The notes under the pieces are model-generated. The model made no database searches. It saw only the letters and a list, made by a program, of their open reading frames with translations, and had not been told where the DNA came from. A DNA stretch of 64,000 nt from JANNNF01 sp963772935 (lineage in GTDB: Bacteria; Pseudomonadota; Alphaproteobacteria; Rhodobacterales; Rhodobacteraceae), in assembly GCA_963772935.1 (NCBI GenBank), contig CAVYZK010000007.1, positions 248,001-312,000 on the forward strand. The letters run 5' to 3'. This document shows positions 38,491-47,170 of this stretch, piece by piece. Both the position numbers and the translations under genes were made by a program. Each line of letters begins with the position of its first letter. The stretch's first letter is position 1.

Positions 38491-39208
38491 TCACCTGAAC
38501 GCCAACTACGGCGCGGCACAGGTGCTGCATGATATTTCCCTGTCGGTCGAACAGTCTGAGGTGGTCAGCCTGATCGGTCCATCGGGGTCTGGTAAAAGCA
38601 CCCTGCTGCGGACGCTTGTGGGCGTCACCCGCCCCACAGGGGGCGTGGTCACGCTGGCCGGGCAGCCGCTGGATTACCGGTCCTCTGCCAGCCTGAAACA
38701 GGCGCGCGATTCGATGGCGATTGTGTTTCAGCAATACAACCTGTTCCAGAACATGACAGTGATGGGCAACGTGACCATCGCGCCTTTGAAGATCAAGAAA
38801 TGGCCGAGGGCCGAGGTCGAGGCCCACGCGCGGTCCCTTCTGGAAAAGGTGGGGCTGGGCCATAAACTGAACGCCTACCCGGATGAGTTGTCCGGCGGCC
38901 AGCAACAGCGGGTGGCAATCGCGCGGGCCTTGGCGCTGAAGCCCAAGCTGCTGCTGCTGGATGAGGTGACATCAGCCCTTGACCCCGAACTGGTGGGCGA
39001 GGTGCTGGACACCATCCGCACCCTCGCGCGCGACGGTATGACCATGCTGATCGTCAGCCATGAGATGGGGTTTGTGCGCGAAGTGTCGTCGCGCATCGTG
39101 ATGATGGACGCAGGCCGGGTGGTCGAGGTCGGCCCGCCCGACCAGATCTTCAACGCCCCCAATCAGGCGCGGACCCGCGATTTCACCTCACGCCTGTTGG
39201 CGCATTAG
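38471..39208 (+). CDS. Polar amino acid ABC transporter ATPase
   Basis: The protein has 245 aa from TTG 38471 with GGAG upstream; the reading frame could extend to a TTG at 38447. It shows Walker A GPSGSGKST, Q-loop VFQQYNLFQNMTV, signature LSGGQQQR, Walker B LLLDEVTSALDPELVGEV and VSHEMGFVRE, typical of GlnQ-type ATPases. It overlaps the permease end by 20 bases. Confidence 0.92.
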   Translation: MPHLAIDHLNANYGAAQVLHDISLSVEQSEVVSLIGPSGSGKSTLLRTLVGVTRPTGGVVTLAGQPLDYRSSASLKQARDSMAIVFQQYNLFQNMTVMGNVTIAPLKIKKWPRAEVEAHARSLLEKVGLGHKLNAYPDELSGGQQQRVAIARALALKPKLLLLDEVTSALDPELVGEVLDTIRTLARDGMTMLIVSHEMGFVREVSSRIVMMDAGRVVEVGPPDQIFNAPNQARTRDFTSRLLAH

Positions 39209-39213
39209 GGGCA

Positions 39214-39906
39214 TCAGACGGCCGAAACGGTGTAGTCTGCACTGCCGTTCCAGACCAGATCCCACGTCGCCCCGGGCCGCACATTCTGGACGGCACCGGG
39301 TTCAAACGCCGCAAGGCAACGGCCACCGGGATGCCGCACCGACGGGTATATCACCCCCCGATGCCCCGCCCTTTGCAGGGTGATCGCCAGCGACTGGCCT
39401 TCGCGATACCCGATTGCAGGATCGGCGTTCAGCGCGGGATGACCGGGTTCATCGCAGATATCGGGAAAGTCACCGATGAAATCGGCCAGCAATTCCACAT
39501 AGCGCGCCTTGTCTTGGTAAACGCCCACATAGCCCAGTTCGCGCGTGCGGTGGAACCCGACTTCGGCCACGGATGTCAGCACATGCCAACTGCAATACCA
39601 CGCACCCCTGCTGCCATCGTTAAAGCGGTTCCCGGCAGCCCGGGTATAGGTGAAGGCCGCGTTGATATGGCTGATCCCGTACACCTTCAGATCATTGGCC
39701 CGGCGCGCAAAGGCCAGCTCCCGGCGGTCGATTTGCAGGTTGCGGCCCTGTTCGGCAATCAGGCGGCCATTGGTCAGCCCTTCAAATTCGGCCAGAATAT
39801 CAGCCTCAAGATCGGTATCCACCAATCCGCGCAAGGCAGGGGGTTTGTGATGCGTGGCCGAGATCAGGCGGACAAGGCCACGGTCGCTGATCTGGGTTAT
39901 CTTCAC
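39214..39906 (-). CDS. RES-domain toxin
   Basis: The protein has 230 aa. The RES fold is recognisable from LVRLISATHHKPPA, AAGNRFNDGSRGAWYCSW and the acidic residue in TSVAEVGFHR. RES toxins (MbcT/ParT type) break down or modify NAD+ or metabolic enzymes in the cytoplasm. The GTG start overlaps the antitoxin stop (GTGA). It sits 5 bases from the convergent ABC ATPase gene end. Confidence 0.88.
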   Translation of the reverse strand: MKITQISDRGLVRLISATHHKPPALRGLVDTDLEADILAEFEGLTNGRLIAEQGRNLQIDRRELAFARRANDLKVYGISHINAAFTYTRAAGNRFNDGSRGAWYCSWHVLTSVAEVGFHRTRELGYVGVYQDKARYVELLADFIGDFPDICDEPGHPALNADPAIGYREGQSLAITLQRAGHRGVIYPSVRHPGGRCLAAFEPGAVQNVRPGATWDLVWNGSADYTVSAV

Positions 39907-40292
39907 GCGCCACCCCGCAAGGCATCAAGATAGGCTCTGACCTGCAAGATATGCGGCAAGCCGCCGCCGATCATTGTCGCAAGCGGTGTCGCCCCGCCAA
40001 ACAACGGCCCGGTATTGGGCAAGGTGACCCAGCGACGCGACAGCGGCGTATCAAAATACAGCTCCAGCGATTTGTAGATACCCACCACCGCGCTGAGCCG
40101 CAGCATCTGATCATGCGTCAACTCGCCCGCATAGCCGGGCTTTTTGGCGCGCTTCCAGGTGGACACCGACATATCCGCCAGACCTGCGGCATCCGGCACC
40201 GCGACGGACCACTGCGCGATGATATTGGCAAATGCCTTCAGTGCGACGGATTTGACGTCACTTGCCGGGCGGTTCTGAACGACGGTTTCCAC
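39903..40292 (-). CDS. Xre-like antitoxin of RES toxin (MbcA/ParS/Xre family)
   Basis: The protein has 129 aa. It has an N-terminal helix-turn-helix-like segment (LADMSVSTWKRAKKPGYAGELTHDQMLRLSAVVGIYKSL) and the C-terminal family block PNTGPLFGGATPLATMIGGGLPHILQVRAYLDALRGG, which plugs the RES active site. It is first in the operon, as usual for antitoxins, and probably autoregulates from the repeat at 40329-40359. Confidence 0.88.
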   Translation of the reverse strand: METVVQNRPASDVKSVALKAFANIIAQWSVAVPDAAGLADMSVSTWKRAKKPGYAGELTHDQMLRLSAVVGIYKSLELYFDTPLSRRWVTLPNTGPLFGGATPLATMIGGGLPHILQVRAYLDALRGGA

Positions 40293-40328
40293 ACTGGCCT
40301 CCTTATCTGTGGTTCAATATAAGGCCAT

Positions 40329-40359
40329 ATGGTCCTAAATAAAAGACCAAATGGACCAT
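40329..40359. promoter_or_regulatory. Inverted repeat upstream of RES-Xre operon
   Basis: ATGGTCC (40329-40335) and GGACCAT (40353-40359) flank an AT-rich centre containing GGTCC/GACC repeats, 37 bases before the antitoxin start. A likely binding site for the antitoxin. Confidence 0.55.
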
Positions 40360-40576
40360 TATTGACTGCCGCGCAAATCGGTCAAAGGACAATCCCAGAT
40401 CGTTCGCGCAACAACCAAAACCGTTTAATCCTGCGCAACATCACACTGACCAAATCGCCAGCACAGCGTCGCAAAAAGCAACGACTGACCTGCGCGATGC
40501 CGCGCATTATGGGGTGCCCCCAAACCACAAGAATTATTCCTTGACTCGAATCTGCGGGTGAATTCTCATTGTGAAG
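40360..40576. other. Gene-free stretch, no feature seen
   Basis: This is the main part of the 321-base gap between the antitoxin and LacI genes. It is AT-richer than its surroundings. A 71-codon open frame crosses it but has no ribosome site and no recognisable product. It probably holds promoters for the two divergent genes. Confidence 0.5.
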
Positions 40577-40591
40577 CGGTTTACTAAACCG
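40577..40591. promoter_or_regulatory. Perfect palindrome, probable LacI operator
   Basis: CGGTTTACTAAACCG, 15 bp with a central C, lies 23 bases before the LacI-type start. Position and symmetry suggest autoregulation of the LacI-ABC operon. Confidence 0.65.
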
Positions 40592-40613
40592 ATTTACCGA
40601 ACAGGTTGGCCAA

Positions 40614-41630
40614 ATGGCTGTTGCGAACCTTAAGGATGTGGCGCGAACGGCGGGGGTGTCTGTCACCACCGTTTCGCGTTTTCTGAACGGCTCGCTTGAC
40701 CTGCCGGAACGCACCCGCTCGGCCATTCACGGGGCCATCAAGGTGCTGGATTACAAGCCCAATACCCATGCCCGCCGCCTGAGCCTCGGGCGGACTGATA
40801 CCATCGGGTTGGTCATCCCTGATATCGCCACGCCGTTCTTTTCCACTCTGGTCGCTGCGGTCGAATCTGCGGCTGATCGCCGGGAGCTGGCGCTGACGCT
40901 GCATGCCACGTTGAACCGCAGCGGGCGCGAACTGGCCTATCTGCAAGCCATTCTGCGCAATCAGGTCGATGGGCTGATCTTTGTGACGAACCATCCCGAT
41001 GACGGCAGCCTTGCCGCCGCGATCAATGCCAGCGGCAAGGTCGTGATCCTTGATGAAGATATCGACGGCACCCACGCGCCCAAACTGTTTTGCGACAATG
41101 ATCAGGGCGGCTATCTGGCCGGGCGGCATCTGGCCGAAAACGGCCATCGCCGGGTGCTGTATATCGGGGCTGGCAATGACATGATCAGCGGCGCGCGGCG
41201 CTATGCCGGCTTCGCGCGGGCCATGGCCGAGGTCTGGGGCGATCAGGCCCGCATCGACCGGATCAGCGGCGAATACTCCATCGAATTCGGGCGCAATGCG
41301 GCCCGCCAGATGCTGACGCAAGCGCTGGATGTGACAGCCGTTTTCGCCACGTCCGATGAAATTACCATCGGCGTTCTGGATGTGTTGCAAGGGGCGGGCA
41401 AGCGCGTGCCCCATGACCTGTCGCTGATCGGGTTCGACGATGTTGGCCCGCTTCACCTTTTTGCACCCGCCGTGACAGCGGTGCGCCAGCCGGTCCGGGC
41501 CTTGGGCGAACGCGCCCTTGCCCTGCTTTTGGATACCGACTGGACCGACCAGACCAAGCTCCCGCCAGAGGAGATCATGCCTGTCACCCTGATCGTGCGC
41601 CAATCCGTTGCACCGCCGATCCGGCCCTGA
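40614..41630 (+). CDS. LacI-family transcriptional regulator
   Basis: The protein has 338 aa. N-terminal helix-turn-helix and hinge: LKDVARTAGVSVTTVSRFLNGS, then NTHARRLSLGRTDTIGLVIPDI. The periplasmic-binding-like effector domain has a C-terminal LSLIGFDDVGPLHLFAPAVTAV. It is the first gene of a plus-strand operon with the transporter and downstream catabolic genes, and probably responds to the imported sugar. Confidence 0.93.
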   Translation: MAVANLKDVARTAGVSVTTVSRFLNGSLDLPERTRSAIHGAIKVLDYKPNTHARRLSLGRTDTIGLVIPDIATPFFSTLVAAVESAADRRELALTLHATLNRSGRELAYLQAILRNQVDGLIFVTNHPDDGSLAAAINASGKVVILDEDIDGTHAPKLFCDNDQGGYLAGRHLAENGHRRVLYIGAGNDMISGARRYAGFARAMAEVWGDQARIDRISGEYSIEFGRNAARQMLTQALDVTAVFATSDEITIGVLDVLQGAGKRVPHDLSLIGFDDVGPLHLFAPAVTAVRQPVRALGERALALLLDTDWTDQTKLPPEEIMPVTLIVRQSVAPPIRP

Positions 41631-41660
41631 ACTGCAACATCCAACACAGAGGGTAAAGAA

Positions 41661-42617
41661 ATGACTATGACCGCAAAGACCACCGTTTCACGCCGCGTGC
41701 TTGGGCTTCTGCTTGGCTCCGCGATGGTGCTGGCCGCCGTTCCCGCCACGGCGCAGGATAAAAAGACGTTCGCCTTGGTGCAGATCAACCAGCAGGCGCT
41801 GTTCTTCAATCAGATGAATGAAGGCGCACAAAAGGCCGCGGATGCTGCCGGGGTCAATCTGGTGATCTTCAACGCCAATAATGACCCGGCAGCCCAGAAC
41901 TCGGCGATCGAGACGTATATTCAGGAAGGCGTCGCTGGCATCGCTATCGTCGCCATCGACGTGAACGGCATCATGCCCGCCGTACAGCAAGCGACAGACG
42001 CGGGGATTCCGGTGGTGGCGATTGACGCCGTGCTGCCCGATGACGGCCCGCAAAAGGCAGTGATCGGGGTGGATAACGGCAAGGCCGGGGCCGACCTTGG
42101 CACGTATTTCGTCGAATACGCGAAGGGGGCGGGCGGGGCCAAGCTGGGCATCGTGGGGGCGCTGAATTCCTTCATCCAGAACCTGCGCAAGGATGGGTTT
42201 GAAGGCGCGCTGACCGGGGTAGACGGCATCACGATTGCTGGCACGGTTGACGGCCAGAACGTGCAGGACACGGCCCTTGGTGCCGCCGAAAACCTGATGA
42301 CCGCCAACCCGGACATGACGGCAATCTATGCGACGGGCGAGCCTGCCTTGCTGGGCGCGGTGGCTGCCGTGGAAAGCCAAGGGCGGCAGGCCGATGTCAA
42401 GGTGTTCGGCTGGGATCTGACGGCCTCGGCTGTGGCAGGCATTGACGCGGGCTATGTCGAGGCGGTGATCCAGCAAGACCCGGCTGGCATGGGCGCGGCA
42501 GCGGTGGATGCGCTGAAAACCATCACCGAAGGCGGCACGGTGGAACGCAACATCTCGGTCCCCGTCACCATCGTGACCAAAGCCAACGTCGATGACTTCC
42601 GGTCGATGTTCAAATGA
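41661..42617 (+). CDS. Ribose-type ABC transporter substrate-binding protein
   Basis: The protein has 318 aa with a signal peptide (ends AAVPATAQD). Family pattern: FALVQINQQALFFNQMNEGAQKAA and NNDPAAQNSAIETYIQEGVAGI, with C-terminal QQDPAGMGAAAVDAL. Typical of RbsB/XylF periplasmic sugar binding proteins. Stop overlaps the ATPase start (ATGA). Confidence 0.92.
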   Translation: MTMTAKTTVSRRVLGLLLGSAMVLAAVPATAQDKKTFALVQINQQALFFNQMNEGAQKAADAAGVNLVIFNANNDPAAQNSAIETYIQEGVAGIAIVAIDVNGIMPAVQQATDAGIPVVAIDAVLPDDGPQKAVIGVDNGKAGADLGTYFVEYAKGAGGAKLGIVGALNSFIQNLRKDGFEGALTGVDGITIAGTVDGQNVQDTALGAAENLMTANPDMTAIYATGEPALLGAVAAVESQGRQADVKVFGWDLTASAVAGIDAGYVEAVIQQDPAGMGAAAVDALKTITEGGTVERNISVPVTIVTKANVDDFRSMFK

Positions 42618-43408
42618 CAGACGCTGTGCTTCGGACCGAGGCATCCGGCGCGGGGGGGCATTCCCCCCCGCAACCGGGCACACCGCTGGTATCGCTGCGC
42701 GGCATTGCGATTTCCTTCGGGTCGCATCAGGCCCTGCGTGGCGTGGACCTTGATATCCTGCCGGGGGAATGTCTGGGCCTGATCGGCGACAATGCGGCAG
42801 GTAAATCGACGCTGTCCAAGGTGATATCCGGCACCTACCTGCCCGACGCGGGCACCATCACGGTGGACGGTGAGGTTGTGCAGTTTTCCGGCCCCTCAGA
42901 CGCACGGGCGCGGCATATAGAGATGGTGTTTCAGGACTTGTCCCTGTGTGACCATGTCGATGTGGTGGGCAACCTGTTTCTGGGGCGCGAACTGTCACGC
43001 GGCCCGTTTCTGGACCAGAAGCGCATGTTGGATCAGGCGCGGCAGATGCTGGACGCGCTGGAGATTCGCATCCCCCGGCTGACCGCCAAGGTGGAAAAGC
43101 TGTCGGGCGGCCAGCGTCAGGCCATCGCCATCGCCCGCGCCGCAAGTTTTCAGCCAAGGGTGCTGATCATGGACGAACCCACCTCTGCCCTTGCGGTGGC
43201 AGAGGTCGAGGCCGTGCTGGCCCTGATCAACCGCGTCAAGGCGCGCGGCGTGGGGGTCGTACTGATCACCCATCGTTTGCAAGACCTGTTCCGGGTCTGT
43301 GACCGGATCGCCGTGATGTACGAAGGCACCAAAGTTGCCGAACGCCGGATAGAGGAAACCAACCTGCAGGATCTGGTGGACCTGATCGTTGGGAAAGGGG
43401 TGCATTGA
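42614..43408 (+). CDS. Sugar ABC transporter ATPase, single-domain (FrcA-like)
   Basis: The protein has 264 aa. A short non-conserved N-terminal tail precedes Walker A GDNAAGKST, Q-loop VFQDLSLCDHVDV, LSGGQRQ, LIMDEPTSALAVAEV and ITHRL. Only one nucleotide-binding domain is present, unlike the duplicated RbsA/XylG type; this matches FrcA-type transporters that work as homodimers. Confidence 0.92.
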   Translation: MTDAVLRTEASGAGGHSPPQPGTPLVSLRGIAISFGSHQALRGVDLDILPGECLGLIGDNAAGKSTLSKVISGTYLPDAGTITVDGEVVQFSGPSDARARHIEMVFQDLSLCDHVDVVGNLFLGRELSRGPFLDQKRMLDQARQMLDALEIRIPRLTAKVEKLSGGQRQAIAIARAASFQPRVLIMDEPTSALAVAEVEAVLALINRVKARGVGVVLITHRLQDLFRVCDRIAVMYEGTKVAERRIEETNLQDLVDLIVGKGVH

Positions 43409-44409
43409 TGGCGGCTTACACCGAACGCGCCAAAGGGTCGGCCACAGCGGATTTCGTGGCGGAACATGCACAGGTCTTGTCGATTGGCCTGTTCTTCGTG
43501 GCCTGCCTTGTGCTGTTTTCTGTCGCATCCCCTACCTTTCTGACATCGGGCAATATTCTGAACATCGTCCGCCAAGCCGCCCCCGTACTGATCGTGGCGG
43601 TGGCGATGACGCTGGTGATCACCACCGCAGGCATCGACCTGTCGGTCGGGTCCACCGTGGCACTGGTCAACGCGGTCGCGGCGATTGCACTGGCCACAGG
43701 CATGGGCTGGATCACGGTTGTGATCCTGATGCTGGTGATGGGCGGGTTGATCGGGGCGGCGCAAGGCTGGTTCATCGCCTATCAGGGCATTCCGGCCTTT
43801 ATCGTCACGCTGGCAGGCCTGTCGATCTTGCGCGGCTATGCGCTGTACCTGACCGAAGGTTATTCGATCCCGATCAAGGATGTGCCGGGGTTCTTCTGGC
43901 TGGGGCGTGGCACGCTTGCGGGGTTTCCGGTGCCCGCGCTGATTTCACTGCTGGTGGCGGTGCTGGGCTTGGTGGTGATGCGCCATACCCGCTATGGGCG
44001 GCAAGTGGTGGCCGTAGGCTCGAACATGGAGGCCGCACGCCGGGTGGGCATGCCTGCGCTGTGGACGGTGGCCTCTGTCTATGTCGTGTCAGGCGTGGCC
44101 TGCGCGGTCGCAGGGTTGCTGATCGCGGCACGGCTTGGGTCTGGGTCGTCCAACGCGGCGGTCGGGTTTGAATTGCAGGTGATCGCCGCCGTCGTGCTGG
44201 GCGGCACCTCGCTGATGGGGGGGCGGGCCAGCATGGTGGGCACGGTGCTGGGCACGATGACCATCGCTGTAATCGGCAATGGGTTGATCCTTGTCCATAT
44301 CTCGCCCTTCTTTACCCAGATCGTGACGGGCACCATCATTCTGATCGCCATCTGGATGAACACCAAACTGTTCAGCGGCGGCTTGCGCCTTGGAAGGAAA
44401 CGCAAATGA
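43408..44409 (+). CDS. Ribose/xylose-type ABC transporter permease
   Basis: The protein has 333 aa with about eight to ten membrane segments. It has the RbsC pattern TTAGIDLSVGSTVALVNAV, IPAFIVTLAGLSILRG, AVGSNMEAARRVGM and VLGGTSLMGGRASMVGTVLG. ATG at 43408 overlaps the ATPase stop by one base. Confidence 0.93.
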   Translation: MAAYTERAKGSATADFVAEHAQVLSIGLFFVACLVLFSVASPTFLTSGNILNIVRQAAPVLIVAVAMTLVITTAGIDLSVGSTVALVNAVAAIALATGMGWITVVILMLVMGGLIGAAQGWFIAYQGIPAFIVTLAGLSILRGYALYLTEGYSIPIKDVPGFFWLGRGTLAGFPVPALISLLVAVLGLVVMRHTRYGRQVVAVGSNMEAARRVGMPALWTVASVYVVSGVACAVAGLLIAARLGSGSSNAAVGFELQVIAAVVLGGTSLMGGRASMVGTVLGTMTIAVIGNGLILVHISPFFTQIVTGTIILIAIWMNTKLFSGGLRLGRKRK

Positions 44410-45473
44410 CGCAGGAATTGTCACAGGCGCATGTCGGGTCAGGGCTGGTGATGACGGTCAATGGTCCGATCTCCAGTGCGGACCTGGGCGTTACCCTCAT
44501 GCACGAACATCTTCTGAACGACTGTTCGTGCTGGTGGAACCCGCCGACAGACCCCGCCCGCGCTTATCTGGCCGAAGGCCCGGTGCGGATGGAAATTTTG
44601 TCGGAACTGCGCCAAGACCCCTTCGTCAACAAGCACAACATCGCGCTGGATGATCTGGATCTGTGTATCGACGAAATCGGCGCTTTTGCGCGGGCAGGGG
44701 GGCGCACCGTGGTGGACCCGACCTGCCGGGGCATCGGGCGCGACCCCGCCAAACTGCGCCAGATTGCGGCGGCGTCGGGCCTGAACATCGTGATGGGGGC
44801 GGGGTACTATCTGGCGTCCTCGATGCCGGATGAGGTGGGGCGACTGTCCGTCGATGATATCGCCGACCAGATCGTGGCCGAGGCCTTGCACGGCACCGAC
44901 GGCACCGATGCCAAAATCGGGCTGATCGGCGAAATCGGCGTGTCGTCCGACTTTACGGAAGCCGAGCAGAAATCCCTGCGCGGGGCCGCGCGCGCGCAGG
45001 TGCGCACCGGGCTGCCGTTGATGGTGCATCTGCCGGGCTGGTTCAGGCTGGGTCACAAGGTGCTGGATATGGTGCAGGCCGAAGGGGCCGATCTGGCCCA
45101 CACCGTGCTGTGCCACATGAACCCGTCGCATGACGACTGGGATTATCAGCGCAGCATCGCGGAACGGGGGGCTTTTGTGGAATTTGACATGATCGGGATG
45201 GATTACTTCTATGCCGATCAGCAGGTGCAATGCCCGGCAGATGATGACGTGGCCCGCGCCATTCTGCGGCTGGCGGACGCCGGGCACCTTGACCGGGTGC
45301 TGCTGTCGCAAGATGTGTTCATCAAGATGATGCTGACGCGCTACGGCGGCAACGGCTATGCCTTTGTGCAGCGCCACTTTCTGCCGCGCCTGCACCGCCA
45401 TGGCTTGCCTGTGGCCGCTTGCGATGCCCTGATGACAACCAATCCCCGCCGCGTCTTTGACGCAGGCTTCTGA
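44406..45473 (+). CDS. Phosphotriesterase-related metal-dependent hydrolase
   Basis: The protein has 355 aa. TIM-barrel amidohydrolase with HEH metal motif LMHEHLLND, VDPTCRGIGRDP, LIGEIGVSSDFTEAEQ (bridging Glu in place of a carboxylated Lys), MVHLPGW, HMNPSHDD and metal Asp in LLSQDVF. Members act as lactonases or on phosphorylated sugars. Translationally coupled (ATGA) to the permease, so its substrate is likely derived from the imported sugar. Confidence 0.9.
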   Translation: MTQELSQAHVGSGLVMTVNGPISSADLGVTLMHEHLLNDCSCWWNPPTDPARAYLAEGPVRMEILSELRQDPFVNKHNIALDDLDLCIDEIGAFARAGGRTVVDPTCRGIGRDPAKLRQIAAASGLNIVMGAGYYLASSMPDEVGRLSVDDIADQIVAEALHGTDGTDAKIGLIGEIGVSSDFTEAEQKSLRGAARAQVRTGLPLMVHLPGWFRLGHKVLDMVQAEGADLAHTVLCHMNPSHDDWDYQRSIAERGAFVEFDMIGMDYFYADQQVQCPADDDVARAILRLADAGHLDRVLLSQDVFIKMMLTRYGGNGYAFVQRHFLPRLHRHGLPVAACDALMTTNPRRVFDAGF

Positions 45474-45490
45474 CGCCGAAAGGATATTTC

Positions 45491-46258
45491 ATGACAACCA
45501 AAGTTCTGCTGGTGGGGGAAAGCTGGGTCAGCTCTGCCACCCATTACAAAGGGTTTGACCAGTTCGGCAGTGTGACCTTCCACCTTGGGGCCGAACCTTT
45601 GGTGGCGGCCTTGAAAGGGTCCGAGTTTGAGCTGACCTACATGACCGCGCATGAGGCGGTAGAAGGCTTCCCGTTTCAGATGGAGGGGTTGGAGGCCTAT
45701 GACGTGATCATCCTGTCCGACATCGGGGCCAATTCCTTTCTGTTGCCACCCGCAGTCTGGCTGCGGTCGCAGACCGTGCCAAACCGCCTGCGGCTGATCA
45801 AGGCCTGGGTCGAACGGGGTGGCGGGCTGCTGATGTGCGGCGGCTATTTCAGCTTTCAGGGGATCGACGGCAAGGCCCGCTGGCGCAACACCCCGGTCGA
45901 GGATGTGCTGCCCGTGACCTGCCATCCGTGGGATGACCGGGTGGAAGTTCCCGAGGGTGCTGTTGCGGATGTGACGCAACCGGACCATCCGGTGCTTGCA
46001 GGGTTGGGCGGCGACTGGCCGTTCATTCTGGGCGTGAACGAGGTGATGGTGCGCGACGGGGCCGAGGTTCTGGCGCGTCTGCCCGCCGATCAGGGGGGCC
46101 ATCCCCTGTTGGTGGTGGGCAACCACGGCAAGGGCCGCACGGCGGCGTGGACATCGGATATCGGGCCACATTGGCTGTCACCCGCCTTTTGCGAATGGGA
46201 AGGGTACGGGCGGTTGTGGAAGAACCTGCTGGGCTGGCTGGCACCGGGCCGTGGCTGA
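45491..46258 (+). CDS. GATase1-like protein (DUF1355 / putative glutamine amidotransferase)
   Basis: The protein has 255 aa. It has the fold pattern VLLVGESWVSSATHYKGFDQF, YDVIILSDIGANSFLL and a nucleophile-elbow-like GGGLLMCGGYFSFQGI, then HPVLAGL and TSDIGPHWLSPAF near the C-terminus. Related to proteins often found beside sugar ABC transporters. Catalytic role unknown; there is no ammonia-consuming partner nearby. Follows the hydrolase by 17 bases. Confidence 0.83.
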   Translation: MTTKVLLVGESWVSSATHYKGFDQFGSVTFHLGAEPLVAALKGSEFELTYMTAHEAVEGFPFQMEGLEAYDVIILSDIGANSFLLPPAVWLRSQTVPNRLRLIKAWVERGGGLLMCGGYFSFQGIDGKARWRNTPVEDVLPVTCHPWDDRVEVPEGAVADVTQPDHPVLAGLGGDWPFILGVNEVMVRDGAEVLARLPADQGGHPLLVVGNHGKGRTAAWTSDIGPHWLSPAFCEWEGYGRLWKNLLGWLAPGRG

Positions 46259-47137
46259 CTATCCCTGCGCCAGAATTGCTGCCATTTCGGCCACCGACGG
46301 AAAGGCAGCGGCGGTGCCGGGGCGCGCGACTGCAATCGCCGCCGCCTGTGCCGCATGGCCCAAGGCCCGTGCATCCAGCCCCATGCCCCGCAGATGGGCC
46401 GAGGCGAGGGCGGTGGCCATGAAACAATCGCCCGCCCCCGTGGTATCGACAACCCGGCAGGCGTGGGCTGGCACAGCGGCGGCCCCTTCCCCAAACAGGC
46501 GCGCGCCCGCAGCCCCAAGCGTCAGCACAACCTGCCCGACCCCCATCGCCAGCAGGGCATCCGGCCCACCAAGGGCCGCGGCCTCGCCTTCATTCACGAA
46601 CACCATATCGACCAGAGGCAGCATATCGCCAAAGGCCATTCCCATGGGTGACGGGTTCAGTGCGGTGCGCATCCCCAAGGTTTTGGCGCGTTGCAAGACG
46701 GCCAGCGTGGTCGGTGCCGAAAGATTGCCCTGCATCACCAGCAAATCGCCATGCCCTGCGCCATCCAGCATCTGCATCGCCCGGTCTGCCGGCAGACTGC
46801 CCGCCGAATCCGTCGTGGTGATGTTGGCGTTCTCGCCCGTCTGCGTGCGCAGAACGATGGAAAAGTCGCTGGCAACCCCGGCCATCACGGCCAGCCGCAC
46901 CTCAAGCGGCTCGCCCGCTAACCGTGCGCGAATATCATCGCGCGCAGATCATCGCCAATTGCCGCGCCAAACACACAGTCTCACCCCCGCCCGGCCCAGC
47001 ACAACCGCCTGGTTCGCCCCCTTGCCCCCCAGATCGCGCGATGCCGCCCGGCCATGGATCGACGCACCGGGGGCTGGCAGATCAGCGACCGTGATGGTTT
47101 CATCCAACGCCACGTTTCCAATCACAAAGGCGCGCAT
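46259..47137 (-). CDS. PfkB-family carbohydrate kinase, two compensating frameshifts
   Basis: The restored protein is 292 aa. N-terminal MRAFVIGNVALDETI and GGKGANQAVVLGRAG are ribokinase-like; the C-terminal signature VDTTGAGDCFMATALA has the catalytic Asp. The centre near 46940-46975 is split: a short third-frame segment FGAAIGDD joins the two halves, requiring one base gained and one lost. It is opposite in strand to the operon around it but shares the sugar theme. The start is 33 bases from the divergent BtpA-like gene. Confidence 0.83.
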
Positions 47138-47170
47138 AGGGCCGCTGTCTCCTGTCCCAAAGGTCATCTG

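Noticed and set aside
40329..40544. Small 71-codon open frame between antitoxin and LacI genes
   Set aside because: No ribosome site, no known family, and it crosses the likely operator.
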